Source: Gilliamella sp. ESL0441
GTDB lineage: Bacteria > Pseudomonadota > Gammaproteobacteria > Enterobacterales > Orbaceae
NCBI RefSeq assembly: GCF_019469185.1
Contig: NZ_CP048264.1
Location: 1 to 64,000 of the forward strand
Reading direction: 5' to 3'
DNA length: 64,000 nt
Shown here in pieces: positions 32,966 through 43,725 of the stretch; the first letter of the stretch is position 1, and every line of letters starts with the position of its first letter. Below the pieces are notes generated by a model that made no database searches, was not told where the DNA came from, and saw only the letters and a list, made by a program, of their open reading frames with translations. The position numbers and the translations under genes were made by a program.

Positions 32966-34909
32966 ATCTCTATCGTAACTAGAAAAAAGAGAACTAATAT
33001 TCGAGATCATTCCGCAGAAACTAATTTATTTCTGCGTAGAGCGCTCTTTGCGTTTGTAGGAATCATTATTCTGATTATTATTTTACTTTGTAATTTGGCG
33101 GATCTTCAAATTGCAAATTTTAGTTATTACAGTACTAAATCAAATAATAATCGTATCGAAACGATACCCATTCCCCCAAGCCGCGGCATGATATATGACC
33201 GTAATGGAACACCATTGGCTATTAATAATATTACTTATCAACTCAATATTATTCCTGATAAAACTAAAAATCTTAACGAACAATTTGAGCAATTAAAAAA
33301 AGTCGTTGATTTAACAGATGAAGATATAGAAAATTTTCAAAAAGAGAGACTAAATTACCGCTCTCACAGACCTGTTCCGCTAAAAGAAAACTTAACAAAA
33401 GAGCAAATAGCACGCTTTGTTGTCGATCAACACCGCTTTCCTTTCGTTTCAATTGTTAAAATTCAACATAGATATTATCCATATGGTGCATCACTTACAC
33501 ATATTCTCGGTTATATCTCAAAAATTAACGCTAACGATAAAAAGCGTTTAGAGGAACAAAACAAAACGAGTAATTATGTAGCAACACTTAATATTGGAAA
33601 AATGGGTGTTGAACGGTATTACGAAGATGTATTACATGGAACAGCAGGTTATGAAAAAGTTGAAGTTAATAGTCGGGGACGAATTGTTCGCCTATTAGAG
33701 CAACATCCACCACAAGCTGGTGAAGATATCTATTTATCGATTAATCTCAAATTACAACAATACATTGAACAATTGCTTGTTGGACGTAAAGCTGCTGTCG
33801 TTGCTATTGATCCAAATAATGGTGAAATATTAGCGATGGTATCAAGCCCAAGTTATGATTCAAATGATTTTGTTGGTGGGATATCTAGTGCTAAATACAA
33901 TGAATTACTTCATGATCCCAATAAACCGTTATTTAATCGGGCTCTTCTCGGTGCCTATCCACCGGCATCGACCGTAAAACCTTTTATTTCAATTGCAGCA
34001 TTAAGTGAAGGGATCATAACTCCAAAAAGTATAATTTATGATCCAGGATCATGGCAATTACCAAATTCTGAAAGACGTTACCGAGACTGGTTACGATCAG
34101 GGCATGGAAATGTTGACGTCTTAAAAGCATTAGAAGAATCAGTGGATACCTATTTTTATCAAGTTGCTTATGATTTGGGAATAGATCGCTTAAATTTATG
34201 GATGACAAAATTTGGTTACGGTCAACGTACAGGAATCGATATTTCACCAAATGAAGAGGCTCGGGCAGTTTTGCCTAGTCGTGAATGGAAGATACGGCGT
34301 CATAAAAAACCATGGCTACAGGGCGATACTATTCCGGTTGGTATAGGTCAAGGATATTGGACTACGACACCAATTCAAATGGCAAAAGCCTTGACAACAC
34401 TTATTAATAACGGAAAAACTTACACTCCGCATTTTTTATTATATAAAAAAAGCGATATTCTTAATTCAAATGAAAATCACCCAGAAATTAACCCGACAAA
34501 ATATGAAGAGCCAAATGGTTTAATTGATGTTAAATCAAATTATTGGGATCTTGTTAAAGAAGGTATGCACAAAGTAATGTTTGGTTCACGGGGAACAGCC
34601 CGAAAAATTTATCTTGGAACGCAATATCAGGCGGCTGGTAAATCGGGAACAGCACAAGTTTATGGTTTAAAAGAAAATGAAAGTTACAATGCGCATAAAA
34701 TTCCAGAACATTTACGCGATCATGCACTATTCATTGCTTATGCACCTTATGATAAACCCAAAATAGCGTTAGCTATTGTTCTCGAAAATGGGGGGGGAGG
34801 AAGCTCTAATGGTGGTGCTGTCGCTCGCAAAATACTTGATTTTTACCTTCTGGGAGATGACTCTAAAGAATTAAATAATAGTTCTTCAAATACAGGACAT
34901 GAAGATTAA
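32966..34909 (+). CDS. mrdA: Penicillin-binding protein 2 MrdA, apparent ATC start
   Basis: PBP2 is the elongasome transpeptidase paired with RodA. Homology runs upstream of the first standard start in this frame (TTG 33095): [18 protein letters not shown] matches the E. coli N-terminal RDYTAESALFVRRAL, and the membrane helix ([13 protein letters not shown]) follows. The frame is open back to the ybeZ stop (32951-32953) but has no ATG, GTG or TTG there. A strong AAGGAG (32953-32958) lies seven bases before ATC at 32966, which I take as the start (647 aa, E. coli 633). A less likely ATC lies at 32963. The active-site Ser is in STVK (about residue 335), with SVDT-like and KSGTAQV motifs later. 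rodA begins two bases after the stop. Confidence 0.85.
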   Translation: MSIVTRKKRTNIRDHSAETNLFLRRALFAFVGIIILIIILLCNLADLQIANFSYYSTKSNNNRIETIPIPPSRGMIYDRNGTPLAINNITYQLNIIPDKTKNLNEQFEQLKKVVDLTDEDIENFQKERLNYRSHRPVPLKENLTKEQIARFVVDQHRFPFVSIVKIQHRYYPYGASLTHILGYISKINANDKKRLEEQNKTSNYVATLNIGKMGVERYYEDVLHGTAGYEKVEVNSRGRIVRLLEQHPPQAGEDIYLSINLKLQQYIEQLLVGRKAAVVAIDPNNGEILAMVSSPSYDSNDFVGGISSAKYNELLHDPNKPLFNRALLGAYPPASTVKPFISIAALSEGIITPKSIIYDPGSWQLPNSERRYRDWLRSGHGNVDVLKALEESVDTYFYQVAYDLGIDRLNLWMTKFGYGQRTGIDISPNEEARAVLPSREWKIRRHKKPWLQGDTIPVGIGQGYWTTTPIQMAKALTTLINNGKTYTPHFLLYKKSDILNSNENHPEINPTKYEEPNGLIDVKSNYWDLVKEGMHKVMFGSRGTARKIYLGTQYQAAGKSGTAQVYGLKENESYNAHKIPEHLRDHALFIAYAPYDKPKIALAIVLENGGGGSSNGGAVARKILDFYLLGDDSKELNNSSSNTGHED

Positions 34910-34911
34910 GC

Positions 34912-36018
34912 ATGAATAATATCAAAAAATCTTTTTGGCAAAAAATACATATCGATCCGCTTTTTTTGTTATTTATAACTTTGTTACTTGGTTATAGCCT
35001 TTATATCCTCTGGAGTGCAAGCGGACAAAGCTTAGACATGATGCAAAAACGTACTATTCAAATACTGCTTGGCTTTTTTGTGATGATTTTTTTTGCGCAA
35101 TTCTCACCTCGAACTTATGAAAAATGGGCTCCGTATCTATACATCGTTTGTATTATTATTTTATTGCTCGTCGACATTTTTGGTTATACTAGCAAAGGTG
35201 CGCAAAGATGGTTAGATTTGGGTATTTTACGTTTTCAACCTTCAGAGATAGCTAAAATTGCCGTACCACTCATGGTTGCTAAATTTATTCATCGTGATGG
35301 CTGTCCCCCACCTTTAAAAACCACTTTACAAACCTTGGCTATTATTGGTGTGCCAACTTTACTTGTTGCAATGCAACCGGATTTAGGTACAGCGATTTTA
35401 ATCGTGATGTCAGGAATTTTTATCATCTTTTTGGCTGGTATTGATTGGCGATTTATTATTGTTGCCATAATCTTAATTGCTGCTTTTCTTCCTATCATGT
35501 GGTTCTTTTTAATGCATGATTATCAAAGGGAAAGAGTTTTAACTCTGTTTAATCCAGAGCGCGATCCTAACGGCGCAGGTTATCATATTATCCAATCAAA
35601 AACTGCAATTGGCTCAGGGGGAATATGGGGTAAAGGATGGCTTGAAGGCACTCAATCTCAACTTGAGTTTTTACCAGAAAGACACACTGACTTTATTTTC
35701 TCAGTGATTGCTGAGGAGTTTGGCTTTATAGGTAACGTTATTTTATTAGTCCTATTTTTATGTTTAATTGTGCGTGGTCTTATTATTGCCGCACAAGCAC
35801 AAACTACATTTGGCAGAATTCTGTCTGGTGGATTGGTATTAGTATTCTTTGTTTATGTGTTTATTAATATTGGTATGGTGAGTGGAATCTTACCTGTAGT
35901 TGGTGTACCATTACCTTTAATAAGTTATGGTGGCTCATCTTTAGTCGTTCTAATGGCAAGTTTTGGCATTATGATGTCTATTCACACACATCGATACATG
36001 TTATCTAAAAATATTTAA
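34912..36018 (+). CDS. mrdB: Rod-shape SEDS glycosyltransferase RodA (MrdB)
   Basis: RodA is the SEDS-family peptidoglycan polymerase of the elongasome and forms a complex with PBP2, encoded just upstream. The 368-residue polytopic protein (about ten membrane segments) shows SEDS hallmarks: [23 protein letters not shown], the [10 protein letters not shown] region containing the catalytic-loop Asp, and the terminal [22 protein letters not shown] nearly invariant [22 protein letters not shown] also lies there. Rod cells are implied. Confidence 0.95.
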   Translation: MNNIKKSFWQKIHIDPLFLLFITLLLGYSLYILWSASGQSLDMMQKRTIQILLGFFVMIFFAQFSPRTYEKWAPYLYIVCIIILLLVDIFGYTSKGAQRWLDLGILRFQPSEIAKIAVPLMVAKFIHRDGCPPPLKTTLQTLAIIGVPTLLVAMQPDLGTAILIVMSGIFIIFLAGIDWRFIIVAIILIAAFLPIMWFFLMHDYQRERVLTLFNPERDPNGAGYHIIQSKTAIGSGGIWGKGWLEGTQSQLEFLPERHTDFIFSVIAEEFGFIGNVILLVLFLCLIVRGLIIAAQAQTTFGRILSGGLVLVFFVYVFINIGMVSGILPVVGVPLPLISYGGSSLVVLMASFGIMMSIHTHRYMLSKNI

Positions 36019-36032
36019 CGGAATTCAATTAA

Positions 36033-37214
36033 ATGAAAAAGAAATTTAAATTATCTTTTACTATTTTTATGCTCGCAATTTGTTCATCCGCATCTGCTGA
36101 GATGCCTTTTCCTATTCCAGCTATTCCCCAATTAAATGCTGAATCTTATATTTTAATGGATGCTAAATCAGGCGAAATTTTAGCGGAATATAACGCTGAA
36201 CAACAACGTGACCCTGCAAGTCTTACCAAAATGATGACCAGCTATGTAGTTGGTCAAGCTTTACAAACAGGTCGCATCAAAAATGATGATATGGTTGTGG
36301 TCAGTAAAGATGCTTGGGCTATGGGAAATCCTACACTAAAAGGATCTTCATTAATGTTTTTGGAAGTGGGTAAGACTGTATCTGTGTCAGATCTTAATAA
36401 AGGAATAATTATACAATCTGGCAATGATGCTTGTATTGCAATGGCTGAACATATTGCAGGTAGCCAAGGTGCCTTTGTAAATTTAATGAATGACTATGCT
36501 AAAAAAATAGGCTTGGGACATACTCATTTCGAAACCGTACATGGACTTGATGCACCGGGACAATATACTACCGCTAAAGATATGGTGTTATTAGGTCGTG
36601 CACTGATTCGTGATTTACCTGATGAATATGCGATCTATAAAGAAAAAGAATTTACTTATAATCTTTCTAAACCACAAATGAATCGTAATGGCTTACTTTG
36701 GGATAAAACATTAAATGTCGATGGGATTAAAACTGGCCATACCAGTGCGGCTGGTTATAATTTAGTCGCTTCAGCAGTAGATGGTAATACACGTTTAATT
36801 TCGGCTGTTTTAGGTGGACGAACTTACAAAGGGCGCGAAGAAGAAAGTAAGAAATTACTGGTTTGGGGTTTCCGTTTTTTTGAAACAGCTAATCCAATAA
36901 AAGAGAATACGCCGTTAGTGACCAAATCAATTTGGTATGGAGAAGAAAATAAAATTCAATTAGGTGCCATTGACGGGGCCTATGTCACGGTTCCAAAAGG
37001 GCGCTCTGCGGATATTCAAGTTCAATATTCAATAACTAATTATATTTATGCCCCAATAGCTAAAGGAACAACTGTTGGTAAAATACAATTCATGTTAGAT
37101 GGAAAAGTCATCAATGAGCAACCTTTAGTTGCATTACAAAATGTTGCAGAAACAGGATTCTTTGGTGGATTATGGGATTGGATTGAGTTGCAGGTATATA
37201 AGCTATTTAACTAA
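36033..37214 (+). CDS. dacA: D-alanyl-D-alanine carboxypeptidase, PBP5/6 family (DacA)
   Basis: This low-molecular-weight PBP trims the terminal D-Ala from stem peptides in the periplasm. It has a signal peptide (about 1-22, ending SASA). The catalytic SLTK is at residues 63-66, SGN near 133, and KTG in VDGIKTGHTSAAGYNL. After the peptidase domain comes the small beta-rich PBP5 domain, and a C-terminal amphipathic tail (GGLWDWIELQVYKLF) anchors it to the membrane. It is 393 aa (E. coli DacA 403). In E. coli rlpA sits between mrdB and dacA; here there are only 14 bases. Confidence 0.94.
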   Translation: MKKKFKLSFTIFMLAICSSASAEMPFPIPAIPQLNAESYILMDAKSGEILAEYNAEQQRDPASLTKMMTSYVVGQALQTGRIKNDDMVVVSKDAWAMGNPTLKGSSLMFLEVGKTVSVSDLNKGIIIQSGNDACIAMAEHIAGSQGAFVNLMNDYAKKIGLGHTHFETVHGLDAPGQYTTAKDMVLLGRALIRDLPDEYAIYKEKEFTYNLSKPQMNRNGLLWDKTLNVDGIKTGHTSAAGYNLVASAVDGNTRLISAVLGGRTYKGREEESKKLLVWGFRFFETANPIKENTPLVTKSIWYGEENKIQLGAIDGAYVTVPKGRSADIQVQYSITNYIYAPIAKGTTVGKIQFMLDGKVINEQPLVALQNVAETGFFGGLWDWIELQVYKLFN

Positions 37215-37625
37215 TTTTTTATTGTGAAAGTTTTGCAAGCATAGCTTGCAAAACAATTCTCTTTTAATATTTTTAATCTAGCCCATCATCGCTATTCTAA
37301 AAAAAATTTTATTCCCTTCTTTCTTTTTTTAACCTCAACCTAAATAAAATCTATTTTTCAGATGTTTATAAAAAACTTGTAAAGACCGATAAAATTAGGT
37401 AACTTGTAAAACAGTTATGATTATCGTAATTGATAATTTAAAATAAAAATATTAGGTTATAAAAATCACAATATTGATCAATATTAAGAGATAGTTTATT
37501 GAAAGCTGATTAGTAATTTCTACCTGATAAAACGATTTCTAATAAAACAATATTTAAGAAAAGCATTGAAAAATATAAATAAAATGCTTAAAGTCTGAAA
37601 AATAAGGAAGGGAAAGGAGTAAAAT
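37215..37625. other. Intergenic region between dacA and vgrG
   Basis: This is 411 bases of AT-rich sequence. A G-TTTTGCAAGC / GCTTGCAAAA-C hairpin with an ATA loop (37230-37254) follows dacA and may terminate it, although the T tract after it is interrupted. A perfect 16-bp palindrome, AATATTGATCAATATT, lies at 37470-37485. GGAAAGGAG (37611-37619) is the vgrG ribosome-binding site. I see no gene. Confidence 0.5.
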
Positions 37626-40121
37626 TTGTCTAAAAAATTAACCAATCTTGCCAATAAAATTGGTACAGATTTAATAAACGGATTAACTTCTAATATAACA
37701 AGCCACAATCGTTATACTTTGACAGTCGATGAACTTGATTCGCCTATTTCGGTTTTTTCAGTGGAAGGTCAGGAGCAGTTAAGCCAGCTCTGGCACTATA
37801 CCATCACATTTACCAGTATAGATAAATCATTATCTGTTGAGAGTTTTCTCAACAAATCAGCATCATTTTCATTTAATCCGATAGCAAACGATGCATTAAG
37901 TGCAGCGATACGTGCCTTAGGTGATTTTTTGCCGGAGGGTGAATCCCGAAAAATTTATGGCATTATCACCCATTTCAGTCAATTATCGGTTAATAAAGAC
38001 GAAGCGCATTATCAGATTGTGTTAACGCCAAGATTAGCGAGACTGGGACTCAACCGAAATAATGCAATATTTCAAAATCAAAATGTTGTCAGTGTGATAG
38101 AAGAGGTACTCAGAAGCCATGAATTTAGTGGCGTCGATTATCGGCTGGAGCTGAAAGAGCAATACCCGTTAAGGGAGTTTATCACGCAATGGCAGGAAAG
38201 CGACCTGGAATTTATCCAAAGATTGATGGCAGATGTAGGCATCTGGTTTCGATTTGAAAGTCACAACGAGCACGATTGTGATGTGCTGATAATCAGTGAT
38301 TATGAACAAGGTTTCAAACAGGTTGCAAATCTTGATTATAACTTACCGAGTAATTTGCAGGACGGAGGAATGGAGAGTGTGTGGGATATCACACTGCACA
38401 GTCAACTGGTGGAATCATCGGTTATCGTACAGGATTATAATTACCGGGAAGCGAAGGAAAATTTACTGGGAGAAGAAAACACCCAACCCAATGACATGAC
38501 CACTTACGGAACGGACTATCGTTATGGAGAGCACTATAAACGACTGGATGCAGGCGTGGGGAATGGTAATACTCAGAATGAAGATACCGAAAATGACGTA
38601 GAGTCAAACGATAATGGCGGTAGCGAAAGTGACATTACAGAAAGTGGTAAATGGTATGCGCGTATCCGCCATGAGCATGCAATCAGTAAAAAAATAATCA
38701 TTCGAGGAAAAACCAACAGTTATAACCTTGTTCCGGGTCAACATGTCTGTATAAATCAAAATCCGCTGGTAGATGTTGAAGAAGGCATCATCATATTAAG
38801 TGTCGAGGGACAAGGCAGTCGCTCAGAAGCGTATGAACTGAGCTTTACGGCAATTGCTTATGAGGTATTAAAACCTTACCGTCCGGCTCCGATAGCGTGG
38901 CCACAAGTCGGGGGGACATTGCCGGCACGGGTGACCAGTCCGGACAATGATACATACGGTTATATTGATGCCTATGGACGCTATCGGGTTAAATTTAATT
39001 TCGACTTGAAAGAGTGGAAAAAAGGTGAAGAGAGTTTATGGGTTAGACTGGCAAGACCGTATGCGGGAAGCAATTATGGATTTCACTTTCCATTAATTGA
39101 CGGTACAGAAGTTGCGATTGCGTTTATGGACGGCAATCCGGACAGACCTTATATCGCTCATGCGATGCATGACAGCGCACATCCAGACCCGGTGAGCACG
39201 ATAAATAAACATCGAAATGTAATTCGCACGCCGGCCAACAACAAATTGCGGATGGATGACAAACGGGGTCAGGAGCATATCAAGCTGGCGACTGAATACG
39301 GCAAAACCCAGTTAAATATAGGTCACTTAGTTAACCGAAATAAAGAAGGTCGGGGTGAAGGTTTTGAGCTTCGTACCGATGAATGGGGTGCTATAGCCGC
39401 AGAAAAAGGGTTATACCTGACCACACAAACAACGCCGAAAGCGCAAGGCAAACAGCTGGACATGCAAGGTGCAATAGCGCAGTTAGAAAATGCACTGTCG
39501 ATAGCCAAAGCGTTACAGGATGCGGCAAGCCAATCAGAAGCCCACGGAGCCGATACGGAGAGTCAGGACAAGCTAAAAACAAATCTAACGGCATTAAGTC
39601 AGAGTGGAATTTTAGCCTATGCTCAGGAAGGGATAGCATTAACCAGTCCGGAAAATATTCAATTATCAACGGGCAACAGCTTTTCGGTAGTAGCTGAAAA
39701 GCAGACAGATATAACGGCGTTAAAAAATATCACAGTGTCTTCGGGCGAGGCGATAGGATTATTTGCCCATAAATCGGGGATGAAGCTTTTTGCCAATCAG
39801 GGAGATATTGATGTACAGGCACAGGATGCGAACCTGAATATAGCGGCTAAAGACGATATCAAAATTGACAGTGTAGATGGCGAGTTGACTGTAACGGCCA
39901 GTAAACAACTGACCTTAATCTGCGGAGGGTCATATATCAAAATTAGCAGCAAAGGGATAGAGCTGGGTACATCAGATAATATCTATCTAAAATGTAATGC
40001 GATGCAAAAAATGGGCCCGGCGAGTAATGATTTATCCGCTAAATTGACTAACAATAATAAAGAACTTGAGTTATTACTGAAAAAATTTATTACGTTTAAC
40101 TCAAAAGGTTTTTCGGATTAA
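37626..40121 (+). CDS. vgrG: Type VI secretion system tip protein VgrG
   Basis: VgrG trimers form the spike of the contractile T6SS and carry effectors into target cells. The 831-residue protein begins, after a 28-residue leader, with the gp27-like part (about 30-400; IYGIITHFSQL, LREFITQWQESDLEFIQRLMADVGIWFRF). The gp5 OB-fold follows (about 420-530; DAYGRYRVKFNFD, WVRLARPYAGSNYGFHFPLIDGTEVAIAF, GNPDRPYI), then a DUF2345-type beta-helix (about 590-800). The start is TTG at 37626, six bases after GGAG. No PAAR, Tss or Hcp gene is in the window, so this is a detached vgrG-effector island. The effector begins 12 bases downstream. Confidence 0.93.
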   Translation: MSKKLTNLANKIGTDLINGLTSNITSHNRYTLTVDELDSPISVFSVEGQEQLSQLWHYTITFTSIDKSLSVESFLNKSASFSFNPIANDALSAAIRALGDFLPEGESRKIYGIITHFSQLSVNKDEAHYQIVLTPRLARLGLNRNNAIFQNQNVVSVIEEVLRSHEFSGVDYRLELKEQYPLREFITQWQESDLEFIQRLMADVGIWFRFESHNEHDCDVLIISDYEQGFKQVANLDYNLPSNLQDGGMESVWDITLHSQLVESSVIVQDYNYREAKENLLGEENTQPNDMTTYGTDYRYGEHYKRLDAGVGNGNTQNEDTENDVESNDNGGSESDITESGKWYARIRHEHAISKKIIIRGKTNSYNLVPGQHVCINQNPLVDVEEGIIILSVEGQGSRSEAYELSFTAIAYEVLKPYRPAPIAWPQVGGTLPARVTSPDNDTYGYIDAYGRYRVKFNFDLKEWKKGEESLWVRLARPYAGSNYGFHFPLIDGTEVAIAFMDGNPDRPYIAHAMHDSAHPDPVSTINKHRNVIRTPANNKLRMDDKRGQEHIKLATEYGKTQLNIGHLVNRNKEGRGEGFELRTDEWGAIAAEKGLYLTTQTTPKAQGKQLDMQGAIAQLENALSIAKALQDAASQSEAHGADTESQDKLKTNLTALSQSGILAYAQEGIALTSPENIQLSTGNSFSVVAEKQTDITALKNITVSSGEAIGLFAHKSGMKLFANQGDIDVQAQDANLNIAAKDDIKIDSVDGELTVTASKQLTLICGGSYIKISSKGIELGTSDNIYLKCNAMQKMGPASNDLSAKLTNNNKELELLLKKFITFNSKGFSD

Positions 40122-40133
40122 GGAAATAAAACA

Positions 40134-43100
40134 ATGACAATAAAAACAATAACTAACTTTATTCTTCCTATTTGTAAAGAGCAAATCAGTCAAGATGCTT
40201 GTTATAAAGGATTATCTGAAGCAGAGAGTGGCTTTTTTCCATTTAGTGAAGATGGAATATGGCATGGTGGCATTCATATCGATGAGCCTGTATTAAATAA
40301 AATAGGTAATGATGACAAACTATGGTGTATGGCAAATGGTGAAGTTATTGCCTATCGTATTGATGATGTATATCCTAAAATTGTGTACAAAGATAATGAG
40401 GAACAAGAAGGCATTACAAAAACACAAAAAGTAGCCTATTTTTCAAGGAGTTTTACATTAGTTCGTCATTATTTACAAATGCCTAAAATTCCTGATTCAA
40501 CCGAGGCTCCACCAGCAATAACTTTATACAGTTTATATATGCATCAGCTTGATTGGTATGGATATCAGCAAAAACAAAAAGAAAATAGTAATTTTGTAAT
40601 CTATCCAAATTATTGGCAAGCAGCTGCAGGTAAAGTTAACGAAGAAAAAGCAGAAGTAATTAAAGGTAGTGTAATAAGAAAAAAAGGAAGCAAAACGGAA
40701 GTAGTCGGTTTATTGCTAAAAGGCAGTAAAATCCGGTTAGGCGAGCAAAAAAAAGGGCAACCGGGTTGGTATAAGATTGTATCAATCACTCAAGGTACCT
40801 TAGTGACTTCAAGCGGATTTAAAACTGAATTGGGGGATATAGAAGGTTATGTTTGGTATCAGGATATCGGTAAAACGGCATCAGATCGACCAACAGGAAA
40901 AACAGCAGATGCCAACAAAGACTATGAAATCTGTCGGGAAGATAATAAAAAGATAGGTAAACCTGAAACAGAGGTCAAAGGTATAACGGTATATGAATCG
41001 GCTAATGATAAACAAAAATTAACGTATTTACCTAAAACGGCTACGTTTGAATTTGATAGTCATGAAAATGGCTATGCCAAAATTAAAAAAATTAGTGGTT
41101 GTGTTATCCCTTCTAGCTTAAAAGTTGAAAATGGTAGCCAAGATTCAACTCATAAAGGCTATGTCAAATTATCCTCGTTGACGTTAACAGCGCTAAAACC
41201 AGAAAAATTAGATGAAGTTGTGGTATTAAAACAGCCAGTTCCGATTGAAAAGGGTGATTTTATTGGTTATATAGGTAATAACGTCAGCCAAAGCCAACGT
41301 TTTGATGAAGCGATAAAATCACCATTATCAACAATGAAACGCCCATCAGATTATGATTTACCGCCATTAGTACACATTGAATTATTCACCTGTGAAGATT
41401 TGCCCGCGTTTATTAATAAAACACAAGCCTTAGCTGACAAGTTACCCGATCGAGAAAAAACGATCATTTTAGTTGAAAAAGGGGCAAATTTAATTCAAGC
41501 TTCAAAACCCGATGGATTTTTATATAAAGGTTTGACGGTAAAGTTCATTGGTAATGCGCATTATCACTATGTAAAAGTTAAACTTGAATATACGCTAAAT
41601 ACGTCACCACTGACTTTTGATTCCTCTAGAGTTGTGTGGAGCAAAAAGAAATTTTCTTTCGATAATAATATTTTTAATGTTATTGAAACGATAAATAGAA
41701 ATCGTTCTAAAAACGATAATGAAGTCGTAAAGTATCGTTTAAGAAGTGAAGAAAAAAAGAACTTAATAATAATTTACCAATATACCTATCCTCAATTAAA
41801 AGAAGAGGATATTCCAGATGAAGTTGAACTAATATGTGAACTCCCGCCTCCTATTAAGGATAACCCTTTTGAGCTTGAACGCTACAAGTTTTGGCCTAAT
41901 ATACGTTTTTGCGTTGAGGATAATCATTTTTGGATAGCATCGAAAGACGTACTCCATTTGCATGGGCAAGATGGGCAACTTAATAGTAAGATAGATTATT
42001 GGAAAGAATTCCCGATATCATCCGAAAATCTAAAATTAGCGACAATCTACAATACAGTATATTATCCGCGCACAGTATCCCTAAATGCATCCTCAGTCGA
42101 TGAAAGCATGGTAGCAGTAAATGATACTGATACGGATTCAGTTTGGATGTATATTCAGGCAGGAAATGAGCAAGGCATACCGATACAAGGTTGGATTAAT
42201 ACTAAAAAAGATGCTCAACCACATATAAAACTCGTCACGCCATGGCATTGGGCTGGTTTTAATACCGTCGAAGAAAAAGCAACGGTAGGCAAGTTATCTA
42301 AAAAGCTAAGCAAGAATAAAGCTGCAACACTGGATTTAGCCGACTATACTCCATTAATGTCAGAATTACATCGAGTTATCACTGAATCCTCGCTATATTC
42401 AGTGCAAGGAAAAAAATCATTACCACCATTGACCAAAGAGTATCTAAAAGCTGCATTACGGACAAGTTGGACAGCAGAACAGATTGGGCACCTGTTAGTA
42501 AAATATGAAAGTGAATGGTATGCGGATGAAGCGCTAACCAAATGGAATGAAATAGATGACCAGTTTGAAGGAGAAAAAGAAGAAAAGAAAGCGCTTATAT
42601 CCAAATCGTTAGATGTATTAGGTATAACCAAAGCGCATGAGCGAAAATTTGCTTTTGAAAAATTAGAAGAAGAGTACAAGCTTATTAAAACAAACTGGCA
42701 AATTGAAAAAGAACAACGCATAAAGCCATCGTTATGGTGGAAAGAAGTCGCCAAAGCACAAGCATCCCAAACCGAAAGTGGTAGCCAAACGGATACCAAC
42801 ACCCCAAAACCAACCAACCTATCAACAGACGGCAAAGCTTGGTTTATTCACCCAGTAGCAATGGTGGATTATTTTGTAGGAAACGATGTTCTTTTTAGAA
42901 AAGGCAATAAAGATGAAATAATTCGAGAAATCAATATCCGTCTTGCCGGTTTTGGTGGCAATGTTCCGACTGATGAGTTTACAGAAAGAACAGAAAACAT
43001 GATCAAACAGTTTCAACGTGATTATATGAAAGTTGAAGAAACGGGTGTTGTTGATATGGAAGTAATTGAAGCGATTGATAAGTTTCAAGAGGAATATCCA

Positions 43101-43721
43101 ATAGAAACATATTTTGCTCAAGCTAAGTGTAAATGTTCAACATACGATTTAAAAAAAGTTGAGATTAAAGCATGTGGAGGATTTGGGCTTGGGAGGTATT
43201 CTGAGCAAAAACAGAAGGAAGATCCTAAAGAAAAGAAAAGAAAATATGAATATCCCGGATTACATAGAACGTTATTTTGGGTATTAAGAGCCTGGAAATT
43301 TTATTTAGCACACTTTGATCAACGAAATATGGAAATTGAAAAAGTTGAATCCGGATACCGCTGTTGGAGGGATAATAAATTTCATAATGACAGACAAACC
43401 ACGAATCATATGGGAAAAGCGCTAGATATTCATATGGTTTACAATAATTCAAAAATCACAACAGCTAATTTATGTGATGATGCAAGAGAAGTGATGATTA
43501 AGTATTGCGATGCTCATTACAGATGGGCTACCCCAAATTTTGTTTCTTTAGAGCCAGGAAATCGAGTAAAAATATCTACAGATAAAGCTGTAGCACCAAC
43601 ATGGGTACATTTTGATGTCAGAAGTTTTGAATTAGTTTATTTGAAAGATGAATACTTTGCTCAAAGCGTTGAACAAGTCAATGGCATATCAATGCAAACA
43701 TTAATCACTAATAAAGGTTAA
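40134..43721 (+). CDS. T6SS cargo effector with M23-like and M15-like peptidase parts
   Basis: This 1195-residue protein directly follows vgrG and is probably its cargo. The N-terminal part has the pieces of an M23 endopeptidase: HGGIHID (His44-Asp50), VRHY (His112), LYSLYMHQL (His137), then, after an insertion of SH3-like sequence (about 170-360), GDFIGYIGNN (374-383) and LVHIELF (His414). The first motif spacing departs from the HxxxD canon. The middle (about 740-870) is the HLLxKYESEW...WWKEVAKAQ cargo region seen in other VgrG-linked effectors. Residues about 905-990 form a peptidoglycan-binding-like fold after WFIHPVAMVDYF. The C-terminus resembles M15 carboxypeptidases: SGYRC (1073), His1092 and Asp1098 in NHMGKALD, and His1159 in WVHFDVR. 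It has no signal peptide, as expected for T6SS delivery. Activity is inferred, not known. Confidence 0.8.
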   Translation: MTIKTITNFILPICKEQISQDACYKGLSEAESGFFPFSEDGIWHGGIHIDEPVLNKIGNDDKLWCMANGEVIAYRIDDVYPKIVYKDNEEQEGITKTQKVAYFSRSFTLVRHYLQMPKIPDSTEAPPAITLYSLYMHQLDWYGYQQKQKENSNFVIYPNYWQAAAGKVNEEKAEVIKGSVIRKKGSKTEVVGLLLKGSKIRLGEQKKGQPGWYKIVSITQGTLVTSSGFKTELGDIEGYVWYQDIGKTASDRPTGKTADANKDYEICREDNKKIGKPETEVKGITVYESANDKQKLTYLPKTATFEFDSHENGYAKIKKISGCVIPSSLKVENGSQDSTHKGYVKLSSLTLTALKPEKLDEVVVLKQPVPIEKGDFIGYIGNNVSQSQRFDEAIKSPLSTMKRPSDYDLPPLVHIELFTCEDLPAFINKTQALADKLPDREKTIILVEKGANLIQASKPDGFLYKGLTVKFIGNAHYHYVKVKLEYTLNTSPLTFDSSRVVWSKKKFSFDNNIFNVIETINRNRSKNDNEVVKYRLRSEEKKNLIIIYQYTYPQLKEEDIPDEVELICELPPPIKDNPFELERYKFWPNIRFCVEDNHFWIASKDVLHLHGQDGQLNSKIDYWKEFPISSENLKLATIYNTVYYPRTVSLNASSVDESMVAVNDTDTDSVWMYIQAGNEQGIPIQGWINTKKDAQPHIKLVTPWHWAGFNTVEEKATVGKLSKKLSKNKAATLDLADYTPLMSELHRVITESSLYSVQGKKSLPPLTKEYLKAALRTSWTAEQIGHLLVKYESEWYADEALTKWNEIDDQFEGEKEEKKALISKSLDVLGITKAHERKFAFEKLEEEYKLIKTNWQIEKEQRIKPSLWWKEVAKAQASQTESGSQTDTNTPKPTNLSTDGKAWFIHPVAMVDYFVGNDVLFRKGNKDEIIREINIRLAGFGGNVPTDEFTERTENMIKQFQRDYMKVEETGVVDMEVIEAIDKFQEEYPIETYFAQAKCKCSTYDLKKVEIKACGGFGLGRYSEQKQKEDPKEKKRKYEYPGLHRTLFWVLRAWKFYLAHFDQRNMEIEKVESGYRCWRDNKFHNDRQTTNHMGKALDIHMVYNNSKITTANLCDDAREVMIKYCDAHYRWATPNFVSLEPGNRVKISTDKAVAPTWVHFDVRSFELVYLKDEYFAQSVEQVNGISMQTLITNKG

Positions 43722-43725
43722 CAAT

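Noticed and set aside
33095..34909. mrdA starting at TTG 33095
   Set aside because: It would delete the conserved N-terminal segment and membrane anchor needed for PBP2.
37470..37485. FNR site
   Set aside because: The TTGAT-N4-ATCAA spacing is not met; it is a plain palindrome centred on GATC.
37626..43721. VgrG and the large downstream gene as a prophage tail region
   Set aside because: There are no other phage structural, lysis or integrase genes; effector and exported immunity genes downstream fit T6SS.
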